Assembly (NCBI GenBank): GCA_046348585.1 | Contig: JAXMDZ010000002.1 | Location: forward strand, 62,001-126,000 | Direction of reading: 5' to 3' | Source: JADZAI01 sp046348585 | Lineage (GTDB): Bacteria; Pseudomonadota; Alphaproteobacteria; Micropepsales; Micropepsaceae | Length of the DNA: 64,000 bases | Shown here: positions 1 to 7,732 of the stretch, piece by piece | Position numbering within the stretch: the stretch's first letter is position 1 | Layout: each line of letters opens with the position of its first letter | The notes under the pieces: model-generated | Told to the model about the DNA's origin: nothing | Databases searched by the model: none | The model's input: only the letters and a program-made list of their open reading frames with translations | Made by a program: the position numbers and the translations under genes

Positions 1-1655
1 CGCGCGCGCTGATCGCCATGGCGGCCGCCGCCGGGGCCGGGCCGCCCGCGGCTCGCCGATTCGCGGTGGCTGAGCAGGGCATCCGGCGTCCAGACCGCCC
101 CGTGGCCCGCGGCGGCGAGGCGCAGGCAAAGGTCGATGTCGTTGAACTCGACCGCGAAGGCGTCGGCGTCGAAGCCGCCGGCCGCCTCGAGCAGCGAACG
201 CCGCACCGCGAGGCAAGCCCCCGTCACGGCGGCGACCGCGCGGCGGCGGAGAAGCGCGTCGCCGAGGCCGCGCGCTTCGGCCGGAGCGCCGCGATAGAGG
301 TGCCCGGCCGCGCCGTTGAGGCCGAGCACCACGCCCGCGTGCTGCACTCCGTCATCGGGGTAGAGCAGCTTCGCGCCCACCGCGCCGGTGCCGGGCGACA
401 TCGCCTCGCGGACGAGGACGGTCAGCCAGTCCGGCGTCAGCGTCTCGACGTCGTTGTTGAGGAAGACAATCACTTCGCCGCTCCCCAAAGCGGCGGCGCG
501 GTTGCAGATCGCTGCGTAGTTGAAGGGACCGGGGGCGGGCGTCACGGCGACACGCGGATCGCGGGCGGCGCGCGCCAGCGCCTGCCGGGCCGCCGGTTCG
601 TCGCTGTCGTTGTCGGCGACGATCACCTTCAGCCGTTCGTAGGCGGTGCGCTCCAGAACGCTGGCGAGGCAGCGGTCGAGCAGATCGGCGCGGTTGCGGG
701 TCGGGATGACGATATCGACCGCGGGCCAGACCTCCGGCGCGGCGGGCGCGGCGGCGGGCGGGCGCGCGGCGAGCGGCCGGGCGCGATGGAGCAGCACGCG
801 CGGCAGATAGGCGTCCGGCCCCGGCCCGCCCGCCAGGGCGCGATGAGGCCAGTGGCCGGGCGCGCACGGCCAGGCGAAGAGCGGCCGGCGGCCGCCGCCC
901 GGCGCCGGTTCGTCGGCGTCGAAGGCGACAAGGCGCGGGCGGGGTTCGGCGGCGCAGGCGGCGACGAGCGCGGCGACCGCCTCCGGCGCGAGCGTATCGC
1001 CCGGCTCCAATTCGACCGTGGCGAGCGCCCCGGCGACGTGTTCCGGGCCGAAACGCCAGGCGGATGAGGATTGCCGCGCGAGGCTCTCGTGCGTCGCGCC
1101 CCAGGCGGGATCGTCCGGCGCGGCCCCGCGAAAGACGATCGGCGGTCCGTCTGCGAGGCCGGGGGCGAGGCGGTCGAGCCCCTCCGGCTCGGGCGCGCGG
1201 CGTCGCGCGGCGCGCCAGCCCTCATAGTCCTCAAGCGGCGCTTCGTTGAGGACCGGCGCGAGGCGGCGGCGGGCGGACTCGCGCCGTCCGGCGAGACGAT
1301 GCGCAAGGCCGAGCGCGACCGCGGCGGGGGTGCGCAGGCCGAGCGCGAGCCGCGTGCCCAGCGTCAGCGCCGCCACCGCCTCCACGCGGAATCCTTCGGG
1401 CGGAACGCCGGGGCCGGGGTCGATGGCGAGCGATGCGCCCTTCGGAACATGGCCGCGCCAGATCCCGCACCCCGCGACCGGGGCCGGCAGGACGATGCGC
1501 TCGTCGTCCGTTCCGGCGCGGCGGACCCGCAGGACCGGCCGCACGGGCGGAGCGAGAAAGCTCGCGGCATAGCGCAGTTCGATCCAGCCGCCCGCGACCG
1601 CGCCGCCGCCGAGCGGCAGCCATTCAGGCTCCCGCCCGGCGCGGACGCCGTCCAT
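1..1655 (-). CDS. Family 2 glycosyltransferase, 3' end outside the window
   Basis: The frame is open from an ATG at 1655 to the left edge, about 551 codons, with no stop inside the window. The C-terminal part, from about residue 312, is a clear GT-A family 2 glycosyltransferase. It opens with VDIVIPTRNRADLLDRCL and continues with a VIVADNDSDE segment, then NNDVE near residue 399 (the DXD-like nucleotide-sugar/metal site), then HAGVVLGLNG and FNDIDLCLR. The first 310 residues are Ala/Gly/Pro-rich and match no domain I recognise. It starts 8 bases after the stop of the upstream Wza-type gene, so the two are probably co-transcribed and act in surface polysaccharide synthesis. The sugar and acceptor cannot be told from the sequence. 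Confidence 0.9.
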   Translation of the reverse strand, partial: MDGVRAGREPEWLPLGGGAVAGGWIELRYAASFLAPPVRPVLRVRRAGTDDERIVLPAPVAGCGIWRGHVPKGASLAIDPGPGVPPEGFRVEAVAALTLGTRLALGLRTPAAVALGLAHRLAGRRESARRRLAPVLNEAPLEDYEGWRAARRRAPEPEGLDRLAPGLADGPPIVFRGAAPDDPAWGATHESLARQSSSAWRFGPEHVAGALATVELEPGDTLAPEAVAALVAACAAEPRPRLVAFDADEPAPGGGRRPLFAWPCAPGHWPHRALAGGPGPDAYLPRVLLHRARPLAARPPAAAPAAPEVWPAVDIVIPTRNRADLLDRCLASVLERTAYERLKVIVADNDSDEPAARQALARAARDPRVAVTPAPGPFNYAAICNRAAALGSGEVIVFLNNDVETLTPDWLTVLVREAMSPGTGAVGAKLLYPDDGVQHAGVVLGLNGAAGHLYRGAPAEARGLGDALLRRRAVAAVTGACLAVRRSLLEAAGGFDADAFAVEFNDIDLCLRLAAAGHGAVWTPDALLSHRESASRGRPGPGGGRHGDQRA

Positions 1656-1663
1656 GAGGGGCG

Positions 1664-2854
1664 CTAGTCCTTGGTCGCGTTATAGACGCCGGCGCCGGTG
1701 AGAACCGGAGAGGTGAGCGTGCCGAACAGGCTGAGCACCTTCTGCAGTTCGTTGAGCGGGGCGTTGGAGACGTAGATCACGTCGCCGTTCAGCACCGCGA
1801 AGCGCTGCGCCGCGAAATAGCCGCGCGGGTCGGCGAGATCGAGGCGATAGACGACCGGCACCGTGCCGCCCAGTTCGGAAAGCGGGCTGCGCGGATCGAG
1901 GGCGCGGGCGATTTCGGCCGGTTCGTAGCGGAACACGAACACGCCCTCGGCGTCCGAGCGGCTGTCGATGAGGCCGCGCGACTTGCCGATCGCCTGGATG
2001 AGGTTCAGCGAGGCGGCCTCGAACGGCACTTCGTTGTTGTCGCCGGCCGCGCCCAGCATCACGAATTTGCGGGTTTCGCGCGACACGGTGATGAGGTCGC
2101 CGGGCTGGGCGTAGATGTTCTCGCGCGGATCGTCGAGCAGCGCCTTCAGCGGCACCGCCGCCGTGCGGCCGTTGCGGGTGAGCTGGATCGTCGTATCGTG
2201 GACCGGCGTCTTGATGCCGCCGGCCGCCGCGATCACGTCGAGGATGCGGTCGCCGCGCAGGCTGAGCGGAATGCGGGCCCCGCCCGTCACCTCGCCCATC
2301 ACCGAGACGGTGCCGCTGACATTGTTGGTGACCGAGACGAGAACCTGCGGCTCCATCGCCTTGCCTTCCAGGCCCCCCCGAATCGCCGCTTCCGCCGCCT
2401 GCGGGGTCAGGCCCGCGACATGCACGCGGCCGACGAAGGGAATCGAGATCGCGCCGTCGCTGCCGACCACCTGGGGCGGGATTGTGGAGGAGGCCGAGCC
2501 GGGCTGCGCGGTTCCCGCGCCCGCCGCCGCGGCCGCCGCCGAGGACGGCGAGGCGCCGGAGAAGAGGCCGCCCGGGCCGACTTCCCAGATCGTCACCGCG
2601 ACCACGTCGCCGACGCCGATGCGCAGCGCCGGCGCGGCGGTATCGGTGCCGAAGCTGTCATAGAGGCCGGAATCGCGGCGGGCCGACAATTGCTCGATGG
2701 TGCGCGCGTCGATATCGACCACGAGGTATTGCGACACGTCGTCCTGCTGGGCGCCCCCCCGGACATCGGACACGGTAGGCCCCGACGAGGGCAGACTGCC
2801 GCACGCGGCGACCAGCAACGGAGCAATCGTCGCCGCGACAAACTTGACCTTCAT
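1664..2854 (-). CDS. Wza/OtnA-type polysaccharide export outer-membrane lipoprotein
   Basis: A 396-residue protein. The ATG at 2854 is chosen because it gives a lipoprotein signal peptide, MKVKFVAATIAPLLVAAC, with lipobox LVAAC and lipidated Cys18. The frame stays open much further upstream, but that extension runs across the promoter region and antisense to the next gene. After the signal come a polysaccharide-export domain (RIGVGDVVAVTIWEVGPGG) and SLBB-type segments (IPFVGRVHVAGLTPQ, VSVMGEVTGGARIPL). An Ala/Ser-rich insert of about 30 residues interrupts the export domain. The product would form the outer-membrane channel that secretes the polysaccharide to which the adjacent glycosyltransferase contributes. 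Confidence 0.92.
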   Translation of the reverse strand: MKVKFVAATIAPLLVAACGSLPSSGPTVSDVRGGAQQDDVSQYLVVDIDARTIEQLSARRDSGLYDSFGTDTAAPALRIGVGDVVAVTIWEVGPGGLFSGASPSSAAAAAAGAGTAQPGSASSTIPPQVVGSDGAISIPFVGRVHVAGLTPQAAEAAIRGGLEGKAMEPQVLVSVTNNVSGTVSVMGEVTGGARIPLSLRGDRILDVIAAAGGIKTPVHDTTIQLTRNGRTAAVPLKALLDDPRENIYAQPGDLITVSRETRKFVMLGAAGDNNEVPFEAASLNLIQAIGKSRGLIDSRSDAEGVFVFRYEPAEIARALDPRSPLSELGGTVPVVYRLDLADPRGYFAAQRFAVLNGDVIYVSNAPLNELQKVLSLFGTLTSPVLTGAGVYNATKD

Positions 2855-3046
2855 GTGAACCCGCTTGTGTCGAAATGGCCCCCGCGCAGACGACGGGGCC
2901 AGCCTCGGCCAGCCTTCGCGCCTCACAGTAAAGAAACAGTGTAGGCAGCCCGGCGCGGGAGTCCATGCGTCGCTTGGCGCGGCCCCCCTTCCCCTTGCCT
3001 CGGCCCGCCGGCTGTGGGGAAATCGGCCCTTCACCGGAGGAAACCC

Positions 3047-4273
3047 ATGACGACCGCCGCCCAGGCCGGCCTCAATCCCGCCCGTCTCGCCCGAATCGAC
3101 CGCTTCCTGACCGAGCGCTATCTCGGCCCCGGCCGCCTGCCCTGCGCCTTCACGGTGGTCCACCGGCGCGGCGTGACCGCCCATTGGAGCCCGCTCGGCC
3201 AGGCCGACGTCGAGCGCGGCGCGGCGCTGAAGGACGACACGATCTTCCGCATCTATTCGATGACCAAGCCGATCACCTCGATCGCCTTCATGATGCTGGT
3301 GGAGGAAGGCAAGGTGGCGCTCGACACGCCGGTGCACCGGGTCATCCCCGAATGGCGCGACCTCGGCGTCTATGCCGGCGGCTTCATGGAGACCTTCCGC
3401 ACGACGCGCACCAAGCGGCCGATGATGATGGTCGACCTGCTGCGCCACACCTCCGGCCTCACCTACGGCTTCCAGCAGCGCACCAACGTCGACGCCGCCT
3501 ATCGCAAGCTGAAGATCGGCGAGATCGAGAAGCACGGCACGCTGGACGAGATGGTCGCCAGCCTCGCCAGGCTGCCGCTGGAGTTCTCGCCGGGCGATGC
3601 CTTCAACTATTCGGTTTCGACCGACATCCTCGGCTATGTCATCGGCAAATTGTCGGGCGAGCCGTTCGAGGCCTTCCTCAAGCGCCGCCTGTTCGAGCCG
3701 CTGGGCATGGTCGATACCGATTTCCATGTGCCGCCCGAAAAGCACGCACGCTTCGCGGCGAACTACCAGCCCAGGCCCGGCGGCGGCATGGCGCTGTTCG
3801 ACGATCCGGCGAAGAGTTCCTATCTGAAGCCGCCGAGCCTCATCTCGGGCGGCGGCGGGCTGGTTTCGACCGCCGCCGACTATCTGCAATTCGCCAAGAT
3901 GCTGCTCGGCGGCGGGGCGCTGAACGGCGTGCGCTATGTCAGCCCCAAGACGCTGGCGCTGATGACCGCCAACCACCTGCCCGGCGGCCGGTCGCTTCAG
4001 GACATCTCGACCTCGATGTTCTCGGAAGTCTCGTATGCGGGCGTCGGCTTCGGCCTCGGCTTCTCGGTGACGACCGACGTGGCGGCGACGATGATTCCGG
4101 GCAGCAACGGCGATTTCGCCTGGGGCGGCGCGGCCTCGACCTATTTCTGGGTCGATCCGAAGGAGGATCTGGCGGTCATCTTCCTGACGCAGCTTCTGCC
4201 GTCGGACACCTATCCGATCCGGCGCGAGCTGCGCACGCTCGTCTATTCCGCCTTCGAAGACGCGAACGGGTGA
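3047..4273 (+). CDS. Serine hydrolase, class C beta-lactamase / family VIII esterase type
   Basis: A 408-residue protein. The ATG at 3047 has a GGAGG ribosome site 6 bases upstream. The catalytic SxxK motif is SMTK (Ser71, Lys74). The second motif is a Tyr in FNYSVSTDILG, the YSV form seen in family VIII esterases instead of the YAN of true AmpC enzymes, and the third is WGGAAST in place of KTG. HTSGLTYG and SGGGGLVSTAADY are also typical of the family. There is no signal peptide, so it is a cytoplasmic esterase or amidase, not a periplasmic beta-lactamase. The stop lies 4 bases before gloA and the two genes are probably co-transcribed. The natural substrate is unknown. Confidence 0.88.
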   Translation: MTTAAQAGLNPARLARIDRFLTERYLGPGRLPCAFTVVHRRGVTAHWSPLGQADVERGAALKDDTIFRIYSMTKPITSIAFMMLVEEGKVALDTPVHRVIPEWRDLGVYAGGFMETFRTTRTKRPMMMVDLLRHTSGLTYGFQQRTNVDAAYRKLKIGEIEKHGTLDEMVASLARLPLEFSPGDAFNYSVSTDILGYVIGKLSGEPFEAFLKRRLFEPLGMVDTDFHVPPEKHARFAANYQPRPGGGMALFDDPAKSSYLKPPSLISGGGGLVSTAADYLQFAKMLLGGGALNGVRYVSPKTLALMTANHLPGGRSLQDISTSMFSEVSYAGVGFGLGFSVTTDVAATMIPGSNGDFAWGGAASTYFWVDPKEDLAVIFLTQLLPSDTYPIRRELRTLVYSAFEDANG

Positions 4274-4277
4274 GACG

Positions 4278-4697
4278 ATGCGCTATCTGCACACGATGAT
4301 CCGGATCAGCGACGTCGCGGCGTCGCTCGATTTCTTCTGCGACAAGCTCGGCCTCGTCGAGCGCCGCCGCTACGACAACGAGGCGGGGCGCTTCTCGCTG
4401 ATCTTCCTCTCCGCGCCCGAAACGCCCGAGGCGGAGATCGAGCTGACGCATAACTGGGACGAAAAAGGCTATACGGGCGGGCGCAATTTCGGCCACCTCG
4501 CCTTCGCCGTGGACGACATCTACGCCGCCTGCCAACGGCTGATGGACGGCGGCGTCACCATCAACCGGCCGCCGCGCGACGGGCGCATGGCGTTCGTGCG
4601 TTCGCCCGACGACATCTCGATCGAACTGCTGCAGAAGGGCCCCGCCCTGCCGCCCGCCGAGCCGTGGGCGTCGATGCCCAACACCGGCGTGTGGTGA
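4278..4697 (+). CDS. gloA: Lactoylglutathione lyase (glyoxalase I)
   Basis: A 139-residue VOC metalloenzyme that isomerises the methylglyoxal-glutathione hemithioacetal to S-lactoylglutathione. It is collinear with E. coli GloA over the whole length: MRYLHTMIRISD at the start, AEIELTHNW, FGHLAFAVDDIYAAC and SIELLQ. The four metal ligands expected for the family (His5, Glu in IELTHNW, His in GHLAF, Glu in SIELL) are all present. The C-terminus is extended by about 15 residues ending in a Pro-rich tail. It directly follows the serine hydrolase and is the last protein gene before the FNR-like box and the terminator at 4832. Confidence 0.94.
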   Translation: MRYLHTMIRISDVAASLDFFCDKLGLVERRRYDNEAGRFSLIFLSAPETPEAEIELTHNWDEKGYTGGRNFGHLAFAVDDIYAACQRLMDGGVTINRPPRDGRMAFVRSPDDISIELLQKGPALPPAEPWASMPNTGVW

Positions 4698-4704
4698 GCC
4701 GCCT

Positions 4705-4718
4705 TTGACCTGAATCAA
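4705..4718. promoter_or_regulatory. FNR/FixK-type binding site
   Basis: TTGACCTGAATCAA matches the FNR/Anr/FixK consensus TTGAT-N4-ATCAA at 9 of 10 defined positions. Its centre is at 4711.5. A class II site centred at -41.5 would put transcription start near 4753, and TACCAA at 4741-4746 is in place for a weak -10 element. The next start codon of a recognised gene is 4923, beyond a terminator, so the obvious target is a short transcript. It is a sequence match only. Confidence 0.5.
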
Positions 4719-4752
4719 AGCGGCCGGGCGCGGGCGGGACTACCAAGTCTCC

Positions 4753-4863
4753 ATCGTCGTTGACATGCCCACCCGGACCTATCGGCGACGAGAGGAACTG
4801 CATCACCTTCCCGCGGTTCCGCAGACTTCATGGCCGGGAGCCGCCCTCCCGGCCATTTCTTTT
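4753..4863 (+). ncRNA. Candidate small RNA under an FNR-like promoter
   Basis: The segment lies between an FNR-like box and a strong intrinsic terminator and contains no convincing gene. A run of about 110 bases would be transcribed from the predicted start to the T-rich tail at 4855-4863. A reading frame from ATG 4765 (MPTRTYRREELHHLP...) runs through the terminator, so it is an unlikely protein. Alternatively, the segment is simply the long 3' untranslated region of gloA. Start point and existence are inferred. Confidence 0.35.
4832..4863 (+). terminator. Intrinsic terminator
   Basis: GGCCGGGAG (4832-4840) and CTCCCGGCC (4846-4854) form a perfect 9-bp stem with a 5-base loop, followed by ATTTCTTTT on the plus strand. 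It ends either the serine hydrolase-gloA transcript or the candidate small RNA. Confidence 0.75.
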
Positions 4864-4922
4864 GCCCGTTTGCGCCGCGCGCCGATTGCGGGAATGCTCC
4901 CCTTGACGCAGGGGAGGCCGCG

Positions 4923-5735
4923 ATGACCGCAGAAAAGAAGAAACCCTATTCGACGGCGCGCGACAGCCTCGCCGATTTCGAGCGCCGCGACATCGCGCTG
5001 GACGGCAAGAGCAAGCCGGTCTTCGTCGCCGGCAGCGGCCCCGCCGTCATCGTGATGGCGGAGATGCCGGGGATCTCGCCGGAGGTCGCCCGCTTCGCCC
5101 GCTGGGTGCGGGATGCGGGCTTCACGGTCTATATGCCGGTGCTGTTCGGCGATCCGGGGCGGCCGGTCGATTCGCTGCTCTATGCCCTGCCGGTCCTGGC
5201 GCGCGGCTGCATCGCCCGCGAGTTCCACGCTTTCCGCGCCAACTCGTCCGGACCGATCGCCGTGTGGCTGCGCGGCCTCGCGCGGCTGGCGCTGTCGGAA
5301 GCGGGCGGCAAGGGCGTCGGGGCGATCGGCATGTGCTTCACCGGCAATTTCGCGCTGTCGATGATGCTGGAACCGGCGATGCTGGCCCCGGTGCTGGCCC
5401 AGCCCTCGCTGCCGATCGGCAAGGCGGCGGGCCTGCACATCGCGCCGGACGAGCTGGCGGCGGTGAAGGCGCGGATGGAGGCGGAGGATCTCACCTGCCT
5501 CGCCTATCGCTTCGAGGGCGACAGACTGTGCCGCGCGGCGCGGTTCGAGGCCTACAGCGAGGCGCTCGGCGACCGCTTCGTGCCGACGGTGATCGAGGAC
5601 AAATACGCCGCCGAAGGGGCGCTGATGAAGAACCCGCACAGCGTGGTGACCCAGCACCTGGTGGACGAGGCCGGCCAGCCGACCCGCAAGGCGGTGGACG
5701 ACATCCTCGCCTTCTTCGCCATGCGGCTGCACTGA
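4923..5735 (+). CDS. Dienelactone hydrolase family protein
   Basis: A 270-residue alpha/beta-hydrolase. The ATG at 4923 follows AGGGGAGG. The family nucleophile is Cys, in GMCFTGNF (G-x-C-x-G). The segment AVIVMAEMPGISPEVARFARW matches the N-terminal strand and the conserved Glu that activates the Cys in dienelactone hydrolases. A His near the C-terminus (NPHSVVTQHL) can complete the triad. The protein is slightly longer than the usual 230-250 residues, and no chlorocatechol genes are nearby, so the substrate is unknown. It is followed by a tRNA gene on the other strand. Confidence 0.85.
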   Translation: MTAEKKKPYSTARDSLADFERRDIALDGKSKPVFVAGSGPAVIVMAEMPGISPEVARFARWVRDAGFTVYMPVLFGDPGRPVDSLLYALPVLARGCIAREFHAFRANSSGPIAVWLRGLARLALSEAGGKGVGAIGMCFTGNFALSMMLEPAMLAPVLAQPSLPIGKAAGLHIAPDELAAVKARMEAEDLTCLAYRFEGDRLCRAARFEAYSEALGDRFVPTVIEDKYAAEGALMKNPHSVVTQHLVDEAGQPTRKAVDDILAFFAMRLH

Positions 5736-5775
5736 GCGCCGCGCGAGGGCCGGATCGGGAAGGTCGAAGGGGAAG

Positions 5776-5851
5776 TGGTGCCTGGGGACGGAATCGAACC
5801 GCCGACACACGGATTTTCAATCCGTTGCTCTACCAACTGAGCTACCCAGGC
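5776..5851 (-). tRNA. tRNA-Phe (GAA)
   Basis: The minus strand folds as a full cloverleaf of 76 bases. The acceptor stem is GCCTGGG, the anticodon stem ACGGA/TCCGT holds the loop TTGAAAA (anticodon GAA), the T arm carries GGTTCGATTCC, and the 3' CCA is encoded. It lies 40 bases beyond the dienelactone hydrolase stop, convergent with it. Confidence 0.96.
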
Positions 5852-5967
5852 CCAGGCTGCGCCGGTGAGGCGCGGCGGCCGGAGGCGGGCTTATAGGCGG
5901 CCCGCCAATTCCTGTCCAGAACGGCCCCGCCCGCAATGGGCGGGACAGCGCCGGAAGGCAGGGCGGA

Positions 5968-6042
<75 letters not shown>

Positions 6043-6133
6043 CAACCGTCCGGAAGGCGGGTGCTATACAGGAAGCCGCGCGGCGCGCAAAGGGCGCTGG
6101 CGCATTTCTGCGCCGCCGTCTATTCGAGGCCCC

Positions 6134-6343
6134 ATGTCCGCCCCCAGCGACCGCGAACGCCGCCAAGCCGAGGCTCTGAAGGCCAATTTGCGCCGCCGCA
6201 AGGCGCATGCGCGCGGCCAGAGCGAGGCCGGGGACCGCCCGGCGCGCCCGCCTGCCGCGGCGTCCGGCGGCGATTTCGAGGATTTCGCCGCTCCTGCCGG
6301 GCCTTCGGGGCCGGCCGGCGATTCGACGGCGGCCAAGCCATGA
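6134..6343 (+). CDS. Small conserved basic protein preceding DUF2948
   Basis: A 69-residue protein starting at an ATG preceded by GAGG. The N-terminal half is highly charged and helical (DRERRQAEALKANLRRRKAHARG). The second half is Ala/Pro/Gly-rich and probably disordered. Its stop overlaps the next start (ATGA at 6340), showing translational coupling to DUF2948. Short proteins with the ALKANLRRRKAQ pattern are common at this place in alphaproteobacterial genomes. The function is unknown. Confidence 0.75.
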   Translation: MSAPSDRERRQAEALKANLRRRKAHARGQSEAGDRPARPPAAASGGDFEDFAAPAGPSGPAGDSTAAKP

Positions 6344-6774
6344 CCGCCCTGCTCCATCTCGCCGCCGAGGACGAGGACGACCTGAAGGCGCTGTCGGCGC
6401 TGGTGCAGGATTCGGTGCTGCATGTCGGCGACATGGCCTTCCTGCCCCGCGCCCGGCGCTTCGCGCTGGTGCTCAACCGCTATCGCTGGGAGGCCGGGCG
6501 GGCCGGCGGGCGCGGCGAGCGGGTGCGGGCCGGGCTGCGCGTCGAGGAGGTGGTCGCGGCGAAAGCCCAGCGAATCCGCCAGGACGCCAGGGAAATCGTG
6601 CTGTCGCTGCTGGCGCTGACCTTCGCGCCGGACGGCGCGGGCGGCGGGGTGCTGACCCTCGCCTTTGCGGGCGGCGGCCAGATCGCGCTGACTGTCGAGG
6701 CGCTGGAGGTCCATCTCGACGATCTCAGCGGCCCCTGGGCCGCCAGGGCGCGGCCCGAGCACCAGCTGGACTAG
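6340..6774 (+). CDS. DUF2948 family protein
   Basis: A 144-residue protein. ALVQDSVLHVGDMAFLPRARRFALVLNRYRWE is the signature region of DUF2948, a family of unknown function confined largely to Alphaproteobacteria and usually found beside hisD. The C-terminal half (LTLAFAGGGQIALTVEALEVHLDDL) looks like beta strands. It overlaps the preceding small gene by four bases. Normally it would run straight into hisD, but here two minus-strand genes lie between them. Confidence 0.9.
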   Translation: MTALLHLAAEDEDDLKALSALVQDSVLHVGDMAFLPRARRFALVLNRYRWEAGRAGGRGERVRAGLRVEEVVAAKAQRIRQDAREIVLSLLALTFAPDGAGGGVLTLAFAGGGQIALTVEALEVHLDDLSGPWAARARPEHQLD

Positions 6775-6791
6775 GGGCCGAGGCCCGGCGG

Positions 6792-7073
6792 TCAGGCGCT
6801 GATGTCGAGCGTCGCGCCGGGACGGAAGGGGTCGGTCGCCGTCAGCGGGCGGTCGGCCGCCATGGCGGACGGCCCGATATTCGCCAGCGCGCCGCCGAAC
6901 CTGACCGCCTCGGAACGCCGCGAAGCCTCGGGCGCGTCGATGCCGAAGGGGCCCGCCTCGGGGCGGGCCGGATCGACATTCTTCTTGGCGAGGTCCACGT
7001 CGGCGCAGTTGCGGCATAGATAGCCGTTGACCTGCACCGGTTGTGCGTAGTCGCCGCCGATCGCCACTGCCAA
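6792..7073 (-). CDS. Small conserved hypothetical protein with one CxxC
   Basis: A 93-residue protein starting MAVAIGGDYAQPVQVNGY. It has a single CRNC motif near residue 20 that could bind a metal or form a disulfide. The remainder is polar with no signal peptide or membrane segment. The start is the first ATG after an in-frame stop. It ends 18 bases from the DUF2948 stop on the opposite strand. I do not recognise the family. High third-position GC supports real coding. Confidence 0.6.
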   Translation of the reverse strand: MAVAIGGDYAQPVQVNGYLCRNCADVDLAKKNVDPARPEAGPFGIDAPEASRRSEAVRFGGALANIGPSAMAADRPLTATDPFRPGATLDISA

Positions 7074-7132
7074 GCTCCTGATGAGACCTCAGCCTAGCAA
7101 GGGCCTGCTTGCCGCTTCGTTAAGCGCGGCGG

Positions 7133-7525
7133 TCAGAGCTTCCAGACCTTGATGGAGCTGACCGTGTTGTCCCACCAGCCGCCGAGTTCGATCTGCTTGA
7201 TGGCGTCGTAGTCCTCGTTCTTGATCTCCCAGCTTTTGCCGCCGAAATTCTTGTGCTGGTAGATGCGGACCTTGGTGCGCGTGCCGATGGTCATGCACGA
7301 GGCCTTGTCGTTGAAGGCGCTGCCGACATAGCTGTAGGTGACGCCCGGCTTGTCCACGAACACCATGTAGTCCTGAAGGGTCGGCGTGGTGCAGTCGGAG
7401 CGGTCATAGGCGACGACCTCGCCGGTGACCGGGTTCATCTTCTGCGTGTTGGAGTCCCAGCTGGCCGCCATCGCCGCGCCCGCCGTCAGGGCCGCAACGC
7501 CCGCCAGAATGCCAAGAGTTCTCAT
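7133..7525 (-). CDS. Secreted beta-gamma-crystallin-like protein
   Basis: A 130-residue protein. The ATG at 7525, with GAGGAACGAG upstream, gives a clean signal peptide (MRTLGILAGVAALTAGAAMA, cleavage near residue 20); the much longer open frame upstream runs antisense to hisD and is rejected. The C-terminal 45 residues form one Greek-key motif, VRIYQHKNFGGKSWEI, followed by DNTVSSIKV. DNTVSS fits the N/D-N/D-x-x-S/T-S calcium clamp of microbial beta-gamma-crystallins. Only one clear motif is visible, so a complete two-motif domain would need a degenerate first half or a dimer. The N-terminal part has two Cys (SDCTTPT, ASCMTIG) that could form a disulfide. It probably acts in the periplasm or outside the cell. 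Confidence 0.75.
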   Translation of the reverse strand: MRTLGILAGVAALTAGAAMAASWDSNTQKMNPVTGEVVAYDRSDCTTPTLQDYMVFVDKPGVTYSYVGSAFNDKASCMTIGTRTKVRIYQHKNFGGKSWEIKNEDYDAIKQIELGGWWDNTVSSIKVWKL

Positions 7526-7732
7526 CGTCTCGTTCCTCGCCCTCAGCGCCGGCAGGCGGATGCCGCCCACCGTTCGCATGGCCTTTCTACGGGCGGCGGC
7601 CGGGGCGGTCCTTGACCGGCGACATGGCCCGCGAACCGGGGAAGGCGTAGCATCAGGGGGGGAAGCAACCCGGATACGCCCCAATTCGGGCATTGATCCG
7701 TGCCCCCTTCTCCGGCGATTGTCGCGCCGATC

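Noticed and set aside
18..1067. A 349-codon plus-strand open frame at the left edge
   Set aside because: Antisense to the glycosyltransferase, whose GT2 motifs are clear, and without recognisable domains.
2855..3976. An N-terminal extension of the Wza-type gene
   Set aside because: It would remove the lipoprotein signal and lie antisense to the serine hydrolase.
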